Shown here one piece after another: positions 38,839 to 48,095 of a stretch of 64,000 bases of DNA (positions are counted from its first letter, which is position 1; the number at the start of each line of letters is the position of its first letter). The notes beneath the pieces are model-generated. The model was not told the origin of the DNA. It made no database searches and saw nothing but the letters and a program-made list of their open reading frames with translations. A program made the translations under genes and the position numbers. Source of the DNA: Acidobacteriota bacterium (GTDB taxonomy: Bacteria; Acidobacteriota; Terriglobia; Terriglobales; SCQP01); NCBI GenBank assembly GCA_021789895.1, contig JAJYIU010000008.1, forward strand, positions 62,001 through 126,000, given 5' to 3'.

Positions 38839-39816
38839 TTATTTATCCGGTAGCAGGTCGGGGGTGAAGTAGCTGAGCACCATGTCGGCGCCGGCGCGGC
38901 GGATGGCGAGCAGGGTTTCGCGAACCACGCGCGCCTCGTCCAGCCAGCCGGCCCGCGCCGCCGCCTTGATCATCGCGTATTCGCCGGAGACCTGGTAAGC
39001 GGCCAGCGGGATGTCGAAGCGCCGGCGGGCGTCGGCGAGTATATCCAGGCACGGCAGGGCGGGCTTGACCATTAAAATATCGGCGCCTTCGTCGAAATCC
39101 AACTGCATTTCATGCAAGGCTTCGCGGCGGTTGCCCATATCCATCTGGTAACCGGAGCGGTCGCCGGTCTGGGGGGCCGATTCCGCCGCCTCGCGAAAGG
39201 GGCCGTAGAAGGCGGTGGCGAACTTGGCCGCATAGGCCAGAATCGGGGTTTGCTGAAAGCCGCGGGCATCGAGGGCGCGGCGAAGGGCGGCGACGCGTCC
39301 GTCCATCATATCGCTGGGCGCGACCATATCGGCGCCGGCCTGGGCATGGGAGACGGCGGTGCGCGCCAGCAGCTCAAGGGTCGGATCGTTGAGCACCTCG
39401 ACGCCGCCGGGGGCGGGGCGGAGCACGCCGCAGTGTCCGTGGCGGGTGTACTCGCAGAGGCAAACGTCGGTGATGATTTGCAAATCGGGCAAGGCGCGCT
39501 TGAGCGCGCGGGTGGCGGCCTGCACTATGCCGTTTTCCGCCCAGGCGCCGCTGCCCTGGTCGTCTTTGGATTCGGGCAGGCCGAAGAGCAACAGCGCCGC
39601 CAAGCCGCGATCGTGCAGCCGGCGCGCCTCTTCCACCAGTTCGTTGACCGGCCAGCGGAACTGTCCCGGCATGGAAGCGATTTCCTGGCGGGCGCCGCCG
39701 GCCTGGACGAACATGGGATAGACCAGGTGCTCGCGTCCGACGCGAGTTTCACGCATCAAGGCCCGCCAGGCGGGATTCTGGCGCAGGCGGCGCGGGCGGT
39801 GCAAAGGGAAGGGCAT
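38839..39816 (-). CDS. hemB: Delta-aminolevulinic acid dehydratase (porphobilinogen synthase)
   Basis: [77 protein letters not shown]. Start placed at [10 protein letters not shown]. Confidence 0.95.
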   Translation of the reverse strand: MPFPLHRPRRLRQNPAWRALMRETRVGREHLVYPMFVQAGGARQEIASMPGQFRWPVNELVEEARRLHDRGLAALLLFGLPESKDDQGSGAWAENGIVQAATRALKRALPDLQIITDVCLCEYTRHGHCGVLRPAPGGVEVLNDPTLELLARTAVSHAQAGADMVAPSDMMDGRVAALRRALDARGFQQTPILAYAAKFATAFYGPFREAAESAPQTGDRSGYQMDMGNRREALHEMQLDFDEGADILMVKPALPCLDILADARRRFDIPLAAYQVSGEYAMIKAAARAGWLDEARVVRETLLAIRRAGADMVLSYFTPDLLPDK

Positions 39817-39980
39817 AAGGCAGTGCGCGCAATTCGCGGGGGATTGCTCAAACGCATGATGACGGATGAGCGCGGTTCGGGTCAAATGGGCGGGATGAAA
39901 GGGCGGCGGGGACGCTGGCCTAACGAGCGGCGTACAATGGGCAGTTGCGGGACGACCGGAACGGAGAGGGAAACCGGCTG

Positions 39981-41177
39981 ATGCCGCCATTGGATATCGT
40001 CATCGCGGCCGGCGCGCGCACGCCCATGGCGCGCTACAACGGCAAGTTCAAAAACCTGAGCGCGCTGGAATTAGGGGCGCGGGCGGCGCGGGCGGCGATG
40101 GAGCGCAGCGCGACACCCGCCGCAGATTTCCAGCACGTCGTTTTCGGCAACGCCTTGCAGACCAGCAGCGACGCCATCTACGGCGCGCGCCACGTGGGCT
40201 TGAAAGCGGGGCTGCCGGAAACCACGCCGGCGCTGACGGTGAACCGGATATGCGGCTCCGGCCTGCAGGCGATCGTCAGCGCGGCGCACCTGATTCTGGC
40301 GGAGGAAGCCGATATCGTGCTGGCCGGGGGGATGGAATCCATGAGCCAGGCGCCGCACGTGATTCGCGGCGCCCGCTCCGGCTTCCGGCTGGGCGAAGGC
40401 AAGCTGGAAGACGCGCTGATGTCGGCGCTGCTGGACACGCAGTGCGGGCTGAACATGGCGCAGACCGCCGAAGGGCTGGCCGCCGACCTGGGCATCAGCC
40501 GCCGGGAGCAGGATGAATATGCGCTGTTGAGCCAGCGGCGCGCCGATGCGGCCGCGCGCGCCGGCCGGCTGGCAGAGGAGATCATACCGGTGGAGCTGGG
40601 GCGGGGCGAAGCGCTGGCCGAAGACGACCATCGCCGACCCGAGACGACGCTGGAGCAGTTGGCGCAATTGCCGGCGGCGTTCAGCCGCGACGGCTGCGTC
40701 ACCGCCGGCAATGCCAGCGGGATCGTGGACGGGGCGGCGGCGCTAGTGGTGATGCGGGGCGCGACGGCGCGGCGGCGCGGACTGCGCCCGCTGGGGCGGG
40801 TGGTGAGCTGGGCGGTGGCCGGGGTCGAGCCGCGGCGGATGGGACGCGGCCCGGTGCCCGCCAGCCGGCAGGCGCTGGCCCGCGCCGGACTGCAACTCGA
40901 GGAACTCGACCGCATCGAGGTCAACGAAGCGTTCGCCGCCCAATACCTCGCCGTCGAGAAAGAGCTGGGGCTCGAGCGCGAGCGCACCAACGTCAATGGC
41001 GGCGCCATCGCCCTGGGCCATCCGCTGGGGGCGACCGGGGCGCGCCTGGCGCTCACGTTGTTGTATGAACTGCGCCGGCAGCGCGCCCGCTACGGCCTGG
41101 CCACCGCCTGCATCGGCGGCGGCCAGGGGATCGCGATGATCTTCGAGGCCGCACCGGCGGGGAAGGAAACCGCATGA
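39981..41177 (+). CDS. Acetyl-CoA acetyltransferase (thiolase)
   Basis: [74 protein letters not shown]. Confidence 0.95.
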   Translation: MPPLDIVIAAGARTPMARYNGKFKNLSALELGARAARAAMERSATPAADFQHVVFGNALQTSSDAIYGARHVGLKAGLPETTPALTVNRICGSGLQAIVSAAHLILAEEADIVLAGGMESMSQAPHVIRGARSGFRLGEGKLEDALMSALLDTQCGLNMAQTAEGLAADLGISRREQDEYALLSQRRADAAARAGRLAEEIIPVELGRGEALAEDDHRRPETTLEQLAQLPAAFSRDGCVTAGNASGIVDGAAALVVMRGATARRRGLRPLGRVVSWAVAGVEPRRMGRGPVPASRQALARAGLQLEELDRIEVNEAFAAQYLAVEKELGLERERTNVNGGAIALGHPLGATGARLALTLLYELRRQRARYGLATACIGGGQGIAMIFEAAPAGKETA

Positions 41178-42094
41178 ATTCCGCATTGCCATTCGCCCGC
41201 GTCGGCGTCGTCGGATGCGGCCTGATGGGCTCCGGCATCGCCCAGGTTTGCGCCACCGCCGGCTACGCCACCCGCGTGGTGGAGCTGGAAGCCGCGCCGC
41301 TGGAGCGCGGGCAGCAGATGATCCGCAAATCGCTCGAGCGGCTGCGCGCGAAAAATCAGCTTTCCGCCGAGCAGACGGCAGCGGCGCTGAGCCGGCTGCA
41401 GCCCTCGCTGAAGCTGGAAGAGCTGGCAGACTGCGCGCTGGTGATCGAGGCGATCGTGGAAAACCCGGCGCAGAAGCGCGCGTTATTCCAGCGCCTGGAC
41501 GCGATCGTGCCGGGCGGCGCGCTGCTGGCCTCCAACACCAGCTCGATTTCGATCACCGAGCTGGCCACCGCCACGCGGCGCCCGGAACGCTTTCTCGGGC
41601 TGCATTTTTTCAATCCGGTGCCGGTGATGAAGCTGGTCGAGGTGGTGCGCACGCTGGCGACGGAGGAGGCGGCGATGCAGCAAGGGCTGGCGTTCGCGGC
41701 CTCGCTGGGCAAGATTGCGGTGCGCACCAGCGACCGCCCCGGCTTCATCGTCAACCGCCTGCTGGTGCCGTACCTGCTGGACGCGGTGCGGGCGCTGGAG
41801 GAAGGAGCCGGCTCGATCGAGGATATTGACGCCGGCATGAAGCTGGGCTGCGGGCATCCGATGGGGCCGCTCACGCTGCTCGATTTCGTCGGGCTGGACA
41901 CGACCTATTTCATTGCTAATATCATGTTTGACGAATTCCGGGAGCGCCGTTTCGCGCCGCCCACGCTATTGAAGCGGATGGTGCTGGCCGGCTGGCATGG
42001 CCGCAAAACCGGCCGCGGCTTCTACGATTACAGCGACCCCGAGCATCCCCGTCCGGGGCGCGGTTTCACCGCCGCCTCAGGCGGGCAGACCTAA
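41174..42094 (+). CDS. 3-hydroxybutyryl-CoA dehydrogenase
   Basis: VGVVGCGLMGSGIAQVCATAGY; LLASNTSSISITELATATRRPERFLGLHFFNPVPVMKLVEVV; MGPLTLLDFVGLDT. Confidence 0.95.
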   Translation: MNSALPFARVGVVGCGLMGSGIAQVCATAGYATRVVELEAAPLERGQQMIRKSLERLRAKNQLSAEQTAAALSRLQPSLKLEELADCALVIEAIVENPAQKRALFQRLDAIVPGGALLASNTSSISITELATATRRPERFLGLHFFNPVPVMKLVEVVRTLATEEAAMQQGLAFAASLGKIAVRTSDRPGFIVNRLLVPYLLDAVRALEEGAGSIEDIDAGMKLGCGHPMGPLTLLDFVGLDTTYFIANIMFDEFRERRFAPPTLLKRMVLAGWHGRKTGRGFYDYSDPEHPRPGRGFTAASGGQT

Positions 42095-42100
42095 AGCGCC

Positions 42101-42886
42101 ATGAGCGAACTCACCTGCTTGCGCTGGGAGACGCAGCCGCCGCTGGCCTGGATCACGCTGGCGCGGCCGGAAAAGCTCAACGTCTTCAACCGGGTGCTGC
42201 TGGAGGAGCTGGAGCGGGTGCTGGACGAGCTGCGCCTGAATGCAGCGGTGCGGGTGCTGCTGATCACCGGGGCGGGCGACAAGGCCTTCGCCGCCGGGGC
42301 GGACATTGGCGAGCTGGCGGCGCTCGAACCGCTGGCCGGCCGCGACCACGCGCTGCGCGGCCAGGCGCTGTTCCGCCGGCTGGAACTGTTTCCCAAGCCG
42401 GTGCTGGCGGTGATCAACGGACTGGCGCTGGGCGGCGGGCTGGAGCTGGCGCTGAGCTGCAGCTTCCGGCTGGCGGCCGAGAGCGCGCGGCTGGGCCAGC
42501 CCGAGGTGAAGCTGGGCATCATTCCCGGCTACGGCGCCACGCAACGGCTGCCGCGGCTGATCGGCTCCGGCCCGGCGCTGGAAATGCTGCTCGCCGGCGA
42601 GCCGATTTCCGCCGCCGAGGGCCTGCGCCTGGGCTTGATCAACCGCGTCGTGCCGGCGGCCGAGCTGCGCGCCTCCGCCGAGGCGCTGGCGCTGAAAATC
42701 GCCGCCAATCCGCCCTGGGCGCTGCGCCTGTGCCTGGAAGCGGTGCGGCAAGGCATGGAAATGAACCTGGCCGAAGGGCTGCAACTGGAAGCCAGCCTGT
42801 TCGCCCTCGCCTGCAACAGCGAAGACATGCGCGAGGGCACGCGAGCCTTTCTGGAAAAACGTCCGCCGAGGTTTACCGGCCGGTGA
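42101..42886 (+). CDS. Enoyl-CoA hydratase/isomerase
   Basis: AWITLARPEKLNVFNRVLLEEL; AFAAGADIGELAALE; KPVLAVINGLALGGGLELALSCSFRLAAESARLGQPEVKLGIIPGYGATQRLPRLIG. Confidence 0.95.
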   Translation: MSELTCLRWETQPPLAWITLARPEKLNVFNRVLLEELERVLDELRLNAAVRVLLITGAGDKAFAAGADIGELAALEPLAGRDHALRGQALFRRLELFPKPVLAVINGLALGGGLELALSCSFRLAAESARLGQPEVKLGIIPGYGATQRLPRLIGSGPALEMLLAGEPISAAEGLRLGLINRVVPAAELRASAEALALKIAANPPWALRLCLEAVRQGMEMNLAEGLQLEASLFALACNSEDMREGTRAFLEKRPPRFTGR

Positions 42887-43518
42887 GCCCCCGCTCAGAG
42901 CGCTTTGCGGATTACCCCCCCGCCCCGGCCCGCCGCGCCGGACGGGTGTATCGCGGCGATTTGAGCGCGCGCGGCCGGCGCTTCTGCCTGGTGGTCAGCC
43001 GCTTCAACCAGCACATTACCGAGCGCCTGCTGGCGGGCGCGCTGGAGGGGCTGGAACGGCTGGGGGCGCGGCGGGCGGATTTGGAAGTGGTGCGCGTGCC
43101 CGGCGCCTTCGAACTGCCGGCCGCCGCCCGGCGCGCCGCCGCAAGCGGCCGCTTTCATGCGATCATTTGTCTGGGGTTGATACTGCGGGGCCAAACCCCG
43201 CATTTTGCCGTCCTCAGCCGCGAGGTCGCGCGCGGAATTGATCAATCGGCGCTGGAAAGCGGGGTGCCGCACGCCTTTGGGGTGCTCACCTGCGACCGGC
43301 TGTCGGAAGCGATCGAGCGCGCCGGGCTGAAGGCCGGCAACAAAGGTTTCGAAGCAGCGCTCGCGGCGGCGGAAATGGCCAGCCTGTTCGAGCACATGCC
43401 GGCGCCGGCCCGCACGCGGCGCGCTGCCAACACCACCCCGGAAGGAAAAATCCATGCAGCCAAGCGGCGTTCCGGCGCCCCCCGAAGCCAGCAAGAAAAA
43501 AATCGTCGTCGTCGTTGA
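42883..43518 (+). CDS. ribH: 6,7-dimethyl-8-ribityllumazine synthase, likely GTG start overlapping upstream stop
   Basis: FCLVVSRFNQHITERLLAGALEGLERLG; EVVRVPGAFELPAAARRAA; AIICLGLILRGQTPHF; VPHAFGVLTCDRLSEAIERAG. Confidence 0.9.
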   Translation: MSPRSERFADYPPAPARRAGRVYRGDLSARGRRFCLVVSRFNQHITERLLAGALEGLERLGARRADLEVVRVPGAFELPAAARRAAASGRFHAIICLGLILRGQTPHFAVLSREVARGIDQSALESGVPHAFGVLTCDRLSEAIERAGLKAGNKGFEAALAAAEMASLFEHMPAPARTRRAANTTPEGKIHAAKRRSGAPRSQQEKNRRRR

Positions 43519-43870
43519 AGACCTGTTTTTTCTGGCGAAGATCCGCGAAACCGCCCGCCTGCTGGGGATTGCGCTGCACTGCGCGCATACTCCGGAGGAA
43601 GTCGAACAAAAGCTGGACGAAGCGCCGCCGCCGAACCTGGTGATCGTAGATTTAAACGGCCGGCGCAATCAGCCCCTGGATTTGATCGCGGGCCTGCGCC
43701 GGCGTCCGGACTATAAGCGGACCACGCTGGTCGGATTTCTCAGCCATTTGCAGGCCGAGCTGAAGCAGCAGGCGCAGGCGGCGGGCTGCGATCTGGTGAT
43801 GCCGCGCTCCGCGTTTTCGCAGAATTTACCCGCGCTGCTGCGCAGGCACGGGCTTTCCGATCCGGCCTGA
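43454..43870 (+). CDS. Degenerate response-regulator receiver-like protein
   Basis: IVVVVEDLFFLAKIRETARLLGIALHCAHTPEEVEQKL...NLVIVDLNGRR...TTLVGFLSH...GCDLVMPRSAFSQNLPALL; keeps Asp-like site but lacks the usual K-P. Confidence 0.7.
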   Translation: MQPSGVPAPPEASKKKIVVVVEDLFFLAKIRETARLLGIALHCAHTPEEVEQKLDEAPPPNLVIVDLNGRRNQPLDLIAGLRRRPDYKRTTLVGFLSHLQAELKQQAQAAGCDLVMPRSAFSQNLPALLRRHGLSDPA

Positions 43871-43884
43871 AGCAGCGGCCGATT

Positions 43885-45252
43885 ATGCCCGACGCCAACT
43901 CCGCTTCCGGCCAGTCCGACACCATCGCCGCGATTGCGACGCCGGCCGGCGCGGGCGGGCTGGGCGTGGTGCGGCTTTCCGGCCCGCGCGCGGCCGCGAT
44001 CGCGCGGCAGTTATTGCCCGGCTGCGAATTGCATCCCTGGCGGCTGCGCCAGGCCTGGTGGCGGGAAGCCGGCGACGGGCTGCGCGACCAGGTGCTGGTG
44101 GCCTACTTTCCCGCGCCGCGCTCGTACACCGCCGAAGATGTAGTGGAGATTTCGGCCCACGGCGCTCCGGTGGTGCTGCGCCGGCTGCTGGCGGCCTGCC
44201 TGGAACGGGGCGCGCGGCTGGCCGAAGCCGGCGAGTTCACCCGCCGCGCCTTCCTCAACGGCCGCATGGACCTGGTGCAGGCGGAAGCGGTGCGCGATCT
44301 GATCGCGGCGCAGACGGTGGCGCAGGCGCGCAACGCCGCGCGGCAGATGGAAGGCAGCCTGAGCCGCCTGGTGCAGCCGCAGAAACAGGAGTTGAAAGAG
44401 CTGATTGCGCGGCTGGAAGCCGGCATAGATTTTGCCGACGACGACGTCAGCCCGCCCGCGGCGGAATCCATCGCCGCGCCGCTGGCGGCGATGCGGCCGC
44501 GGCTGGAGCGGCTGGCGGGCAGTTACCGGGAAGGCCGCTGGCTGGCGCAAGGAGCGCTGCTGGCGATCATCGGCCGGCCGAATGCGGGCAAATCCAGCCT
44601 GTTCAATGCACTGCTGCAGCGGGAGCGAGCGCTGGTCAGCCCGCTGCCCGGCACCACGCGCGACGTGATCACCGAAACGCTCGAGTTGGCGGGCGTGCCG
44701 GTGACGCTGGCCGATACCGCCGGCCTGCGCCGCGAAGGCGAGAGCCTGGAAGTGCTGGGGATGGCCAAATCGCGGGAGATGATGGCCGAGGCCGACCTGG
44801 TGCTGGCGGTCTTCGATCTCAGCCAACCGCTCGAGCACGACGATTACGAACTCGCCGCCCGCGTGCGCGAGCTTCCCCGCGCCTTTGCCGCGGCCAACAA
44901 ATGCGACCTGCCGGCCGCCTGGAAGGCGGAGGAGCTGGGCCTGGCGGCGCCGGCGGTTTCGGCCCGCACCGGCGAAGGGCTGGAAGCGCTGACCGCAAGC
45001 CTGGGGCGGAGACTGCGTCCGGATGGCGAGGAAGACCAGCTCTGGATCACGCATCAGCACCAGGCGCAACACCTGGCCGCGGCCGCCGCGGCGCTGGAAC
45101 GGGCGGAGGCCGGCCTCGGCCTGGCCGTGCCGCATGAAGCCTTATTAGTGGATTTGTATGCCGGCTTACACGAACTCGATGCCCTCACAGGCCAAACAAC
45201 GGTTGAGGATATACTGGGATTGATATTCTCCACCTTCTGCATCGGCAAGTAG
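43885..45252 (+). CDS. mnmE: tRNA uridine-5-carboxymethylaminomethyl modification GTPase
   Basis: DTIAAIATPAGAGGLGVVRLSGPRA; GRPNAGKSSLFNALLQRERALVSPLPGTTRDVITE; C-terminal TTVEDILGLIFSTFCIGK. Confidence 0.96.
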   Translation: MPDANSASGQSDTIAAIATPAGAGGLGVVRLSGPRAAAIARQLLPGCELHPWRLRQAWWREAGDGLRDQVLVAYFPAPRSYTAEDVVEISAHGAPVVLRRLLAACLERGARLAEAGEFTRRAFLNGRMDLVQAEAVRDLIAAQTVAQARNAARQMEGSLSRLVQPQKQELKELIARLEAGIDFADDDVSPPAAESIAAPLAAMRPRLERLAGSYREGRWLAQGALLAIIGRPNAGKSSLFNALLQRERALVSPLPGTTRDVITETLELAGVPVTLADTAGLRREGESLEVLGMAKSREMMAEADLVLAVFDLSQPLEHDDYELAARVRELPRAFAAANKCDLPAAWKAEELGLAAPAVSARTGEGLEALTASLGRRLRPDGEEDQLWITHQHQAQHLAAAAAALERAEAGLGLAVPHEALLVDLYAGLHELDALTGQTTVEDILGLIFSTFCIGK

Positions 45253-45296
45253 ACCGGGGTTCACCGTTCTCCTAATAATCTGCGGCGGAGGTCAAG

Positions 45297-46346
45297 ATGC
45301 GGCCGTCTCGTTTTTTCAGTTGGGGTTGGGTACTGCTGCTGGCGCCGCTGCTCGGCGCGCAACTGGCGGTCGCCCCGCGCGGCTGCCATCTTCCCTATCA
45401 CGGCGCGGAGGCCAATCCCTTGCTGATTGGCAGGCGGAACGTCGGCGGAGGGCTGGATTTTTACTCGCGCCAGAAGGAAATTGACCTGGGCCGCAGTGTT
45501 TCGGACCAGATCAACCGGCAGGCGAAACTGGTTCACGATCCGATCGTCACGGAGTATATCAACCGCATCGCCCAGAATCTGGTGCGCAATTCCGACGCGA
45601 ACGTGCCGTTTACGGTCTTCGTGGTGCATGACGACTCGCTCAACGCCTTTGCCTTGCCGGGCGGATTCTTCTATGTCAATACCGGCCTGATTCTGGCCAG
45701 CCGCGCGGAAGACGAGCTGGCGGGAGCGATGGCGCATGAAATTGCGCATGTGGCCGCCCGCCACGCCACCCGCAACATGACCAAAGGCACGCTGCTGCAG
45801 TTAGCCACCATCCCGCTGGAAATCGCCGCCGGGCCGATGGCGGGCGGCTGGGGCAGCGTGATTGTGGAACAAGGAGCCAACTTCGTCATTCCGCTGCAAT
45901 TCACCCGCTTCAGCCGCGGGGCGGAACGCGAGGCCGATTGGCTGGGGGTGCAGTACCTGTGGAAGGCCGGCTACGATCCCAACGGGATGGTGAAGGAGTT
46001 TCAGCACCTTTTGAAGCTGCAGGTGCAGCGTCCGGGACTGATGGACCGCGCCTTCGCCAGCCATCCGCAGACACCCGACCGGATCGCGACGAGTGAGTGC
46101 GAAATCGCGCGCGTGCTGCCGGCGCGCCCGCAATATCTGGTCAATACCTCCGATTTCCAGCGGGTACAGCATCATCTGGCCAAGCTGCTGCGGGAGCACA
46201 TGGCCGGCTTCCAACTGCATCCGCAGCGGCCCCAGGGCGCGCCCCAACGGAAAAAGCCGGCGACGGTCAAGCCGCCGGTATTAAAGCGTCCGGGCAGTCC
46301 GGCGAAGCCCGGTTCGAGCCCGGCCACCCCCCATCCCGGCATTTAA
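45297..46346 (+). CDS. M48 family metallopeptidase (exported)
   Basis: AMAHEIAHVAARHATRNMTK (HExxH), FSRGAEREADWLGVQYLWKAGYDPNGM; signal peptide. Confidence 0.92.
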   Translation: MRPSRFFSWGWVLLLAPLLGAQLAVAPRGCHLPYHGAEANPLLIGRRNVGGGLDFYSRQKEIDLGRSVSDQINRQAKLVHDPIVTEYINRIAQNLVRNSDANVPFTVFVVHDDSLNAFALPGGFFYVNTGLILASRAEDELAGAMAHEIAHVAARHATRNMTKGTLLQLATIPLEIAAGPMAGGWGSVIVEQGANFVIPLQFTRFSRGAEREADWLGVQYLWKAGYDPNGMVKEFQHLLKLQVQRPGLMDRAFASHPQTPDRIATSECEIARVLPARPQYLVNTSDFQRVQHHLAKLLREHMAGFQLHPQRPQGAPQRKKPATVKPPVLKRPGSPAKPGSSPATPHPGI

Positions 46347-46506
46347 ATCAATGCGGAAAGTCCGTTGGAGCCAGTCACAGTGACAGAAACTGGCCAGCAA
46401 CCCACCTTTCGACTAAGCAGGGAATCATCCTTTTTCAGGCAACGCTCATCTAATCCTCGAGTTGCCGGGAATCACCCAAAGGCAGGTAGTCACGAAGAGA
46501 GCCACT

Positions 46507-46734
46507 ATGAATGTGCAGCAAATACAAGAGTCCCTGCAGGAATTGCGCCAGGAGCAGGCCCGGCTGCAGGAAGCGATCCGCACCCTGGAGCAGTTGCTGA
46601 GCGGCAGCAGCGCCAATCGTCTCAGCCCGGCGGGCCGGGCGCGGATCTCGGAAGCGGCCAAGCGGCGCTGGGAAGAGCACCGGCGGCAGCAGGCGGCGCG
46701 GCGCAGCGGCCGCGTCAACACCAAAGCCGCCTAA
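46507..46734 (+). CDS. Small coiled-coil/basic protein
   Basis: 75 aa: MNVQQIQESLQELRQEQARLQEAIRTLEQLL...LSPAGRARISEAAKRRWEEHRRQQAARRSGRVNTKAA. Confidence 0.6.
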   Translation: MNVQQIQESLQELRQEQARLQEAIRTLEQLLSGSSANRLSPAGRARISEAAKRRWEEHRRQQAARRSGRVNTKAA

Positions 46735-46747
46735 GCCTGGGGCAGTT

Positions 46748-47113
46748 TCAGGGCCGGCGCCGCGCCACCAGACGCCAGCGCAGCCGGGCGTAGCGCGCCG
46801 GACTCAGCAATCCACGTTGCAAAAGTTCGCGTTTGCTGCGATAGGGTCTTCCCTGCACAATCCGCGCCGCCAGGCGCGGGCTCAATCCTAAATTTTCCAG
46901 TTCAGCCGGAGGAGCATGGTTGATATCCACCAGCGCCGCCGCCGGCCGGCGGGCCGCCTGGACGACGGGCCGGGGGGCGCAGCCGGGGGCGGCGGCGGGC
47001 GCGGGAGGGAGATTGCCCAACCGCTGGGCAAACACCTGCTGCCGGCGTTGGCAGCCGACCGCCGCTGCCAGGAGTCCGGCGGCGAAGAAAGCCCGCCAAG
47101 GCCGCGCATGCAT
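46748..47113 (-). CDS. ComEA-like helix-hairpin-helix protein with lipoprotein-type N-terminus
   Basis: MHARPWRAFFAAGLLAAAVGCQ; VDINHAPPAELENLGLSPRLAARIVQGRPYRSKRELLQRGLLSPARYARL. Confidence 0.7.
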   Translation of the reverse strand: MHARPWRAFFAAGLLAAAVGCQRRQQVFAQRLGNLPPAPAAAPGCAPRPVVQAARRPAAALVDINHAPPAELENLGLSPRLAARIVQGRPYRSKRELLQRGLLSPARYARLRWRLVARRRP

Positions 47114-47187
47114 AGCCCTAGAGTGTGACTCGGCGGGAGAAATTACAAGCGCGGCATGGCGGGCGCAGCGATAGGGGCGACGCGGGA

Positions 47188-48039
47188 TTAATCCAAATCA
47201 TGGCCCAGCAGGCGGTGTATGCGCGCCGGGATGGGCGGGTGAGTGGAAAACAGGTTGGCGAGCCATTGCCGGTTGGCGGGCCGGATGATGAACAGATGCG
47301 CGGTGGAAGGGGACGCGGGCAGGGGGAGCCGCTTGGAGTAGGCATCCAGCTTTTGCAAGGCGCGGGCCAGCGCCTGGGGATTGCCGGTCCAACGGGCGCC
47401 GCTGGCGTCGGCGGCGTATTCGCGGGTGCGCGAAATCCACATTTGGATCATCAAGGCAGCGATCGGGGCGAGGATCATCAAGGCCAGCAGGCTGAGCACG
47501 TTGCCCTCGCCGCGATCGCGGTCGCCACCGCCCAGGCCGCCGAACATCGCCGCCCAGCCGGCCCAGCGGGCCAGCATCATGATCGCGCCGGCGACGGTGG
47601 CGGCAACCGAGCTGATGAGGATATCGCGGTTGCGGACATGGCCCAGCTCGTGGCCGAGCACGCCTTCGAGCTCTTCGTCATCGAGCAGGTCTAAAATGCC
47701 GCGGGTGACGGCGACCGAGGCATGCTGGGGATTGCGGCCGGTGGCGAAGGCGTTAGGCGAGTTGGTGGGAATGACATAGACCTTCGGCATGGGCAGATTT
47801 TCCCGCCCGGTGAGGCTTTCCAGAATGCGATAAACGCGCGGCAACTCGGCGCGCGACACCGGCTGCGCGCTGTAGCTGCGCAGGGCGATTTTATCGGAAT
47901 AGAAATAGGCAAAGAAGTTGAAGCCGGCCGCCAGCAGCAGGGCGAGCAGCATGCCCGACTGCCCGCCGAAGTAATCGCCGATGCCGACCAGCAGCAGCGT
48001 CAGCACGGTCAGCAAAAAGGTGGTTTTGAGGATTTGCAT
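47188..48039 (-). CDS. htpX: Zinc metalloprotease HtpX (M48)
   Basis: KVYVIPTNSPNAFATGRNPQHASVAVTRGILDLLDDEELEGVLGHELGHVRNRDILISSVAATVAGAI; THPPIPARIHRL. Confidence 0.95.
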   Translation of the reverse strand: MQILKTTFLLTVLTLLLVGIGDYFGGQSGMLLALLLAAGFNFFAYFYSDKIALRSYSAQPVSRAELPRVYRILESLTGRENLPMPKVYVIPTNSPNAFATGRNPQHASVAVTRGILDLLDDEELEGVLGHELGHVRNRDILISSVAATVAGAIMMLARWAGWAAMFGGLGGGDRDRGEGNVLSLLALMILAPIAALMIQMWISRTREYAADASGARWTGNPQALARALQKLDAYSKRLPLPASPSTAHLFIIRPANRQWLANLFSTHPPIPARIHRLLGHDLD

Positions 48040-48095
48040 AAGAAAGATCGCCTTTCCTAAAGATGCGCCCGCCGGGATGCCGGTTCCAAGCCAAT

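Noticed and set aside
46355-46506. Possible riboswitch (c-di-GMP-like) leader before the small ORF at 46507
   Set aside because: Has inverted repeats but I could not match the conserved GEMM core; would need cmscan with RF01051.
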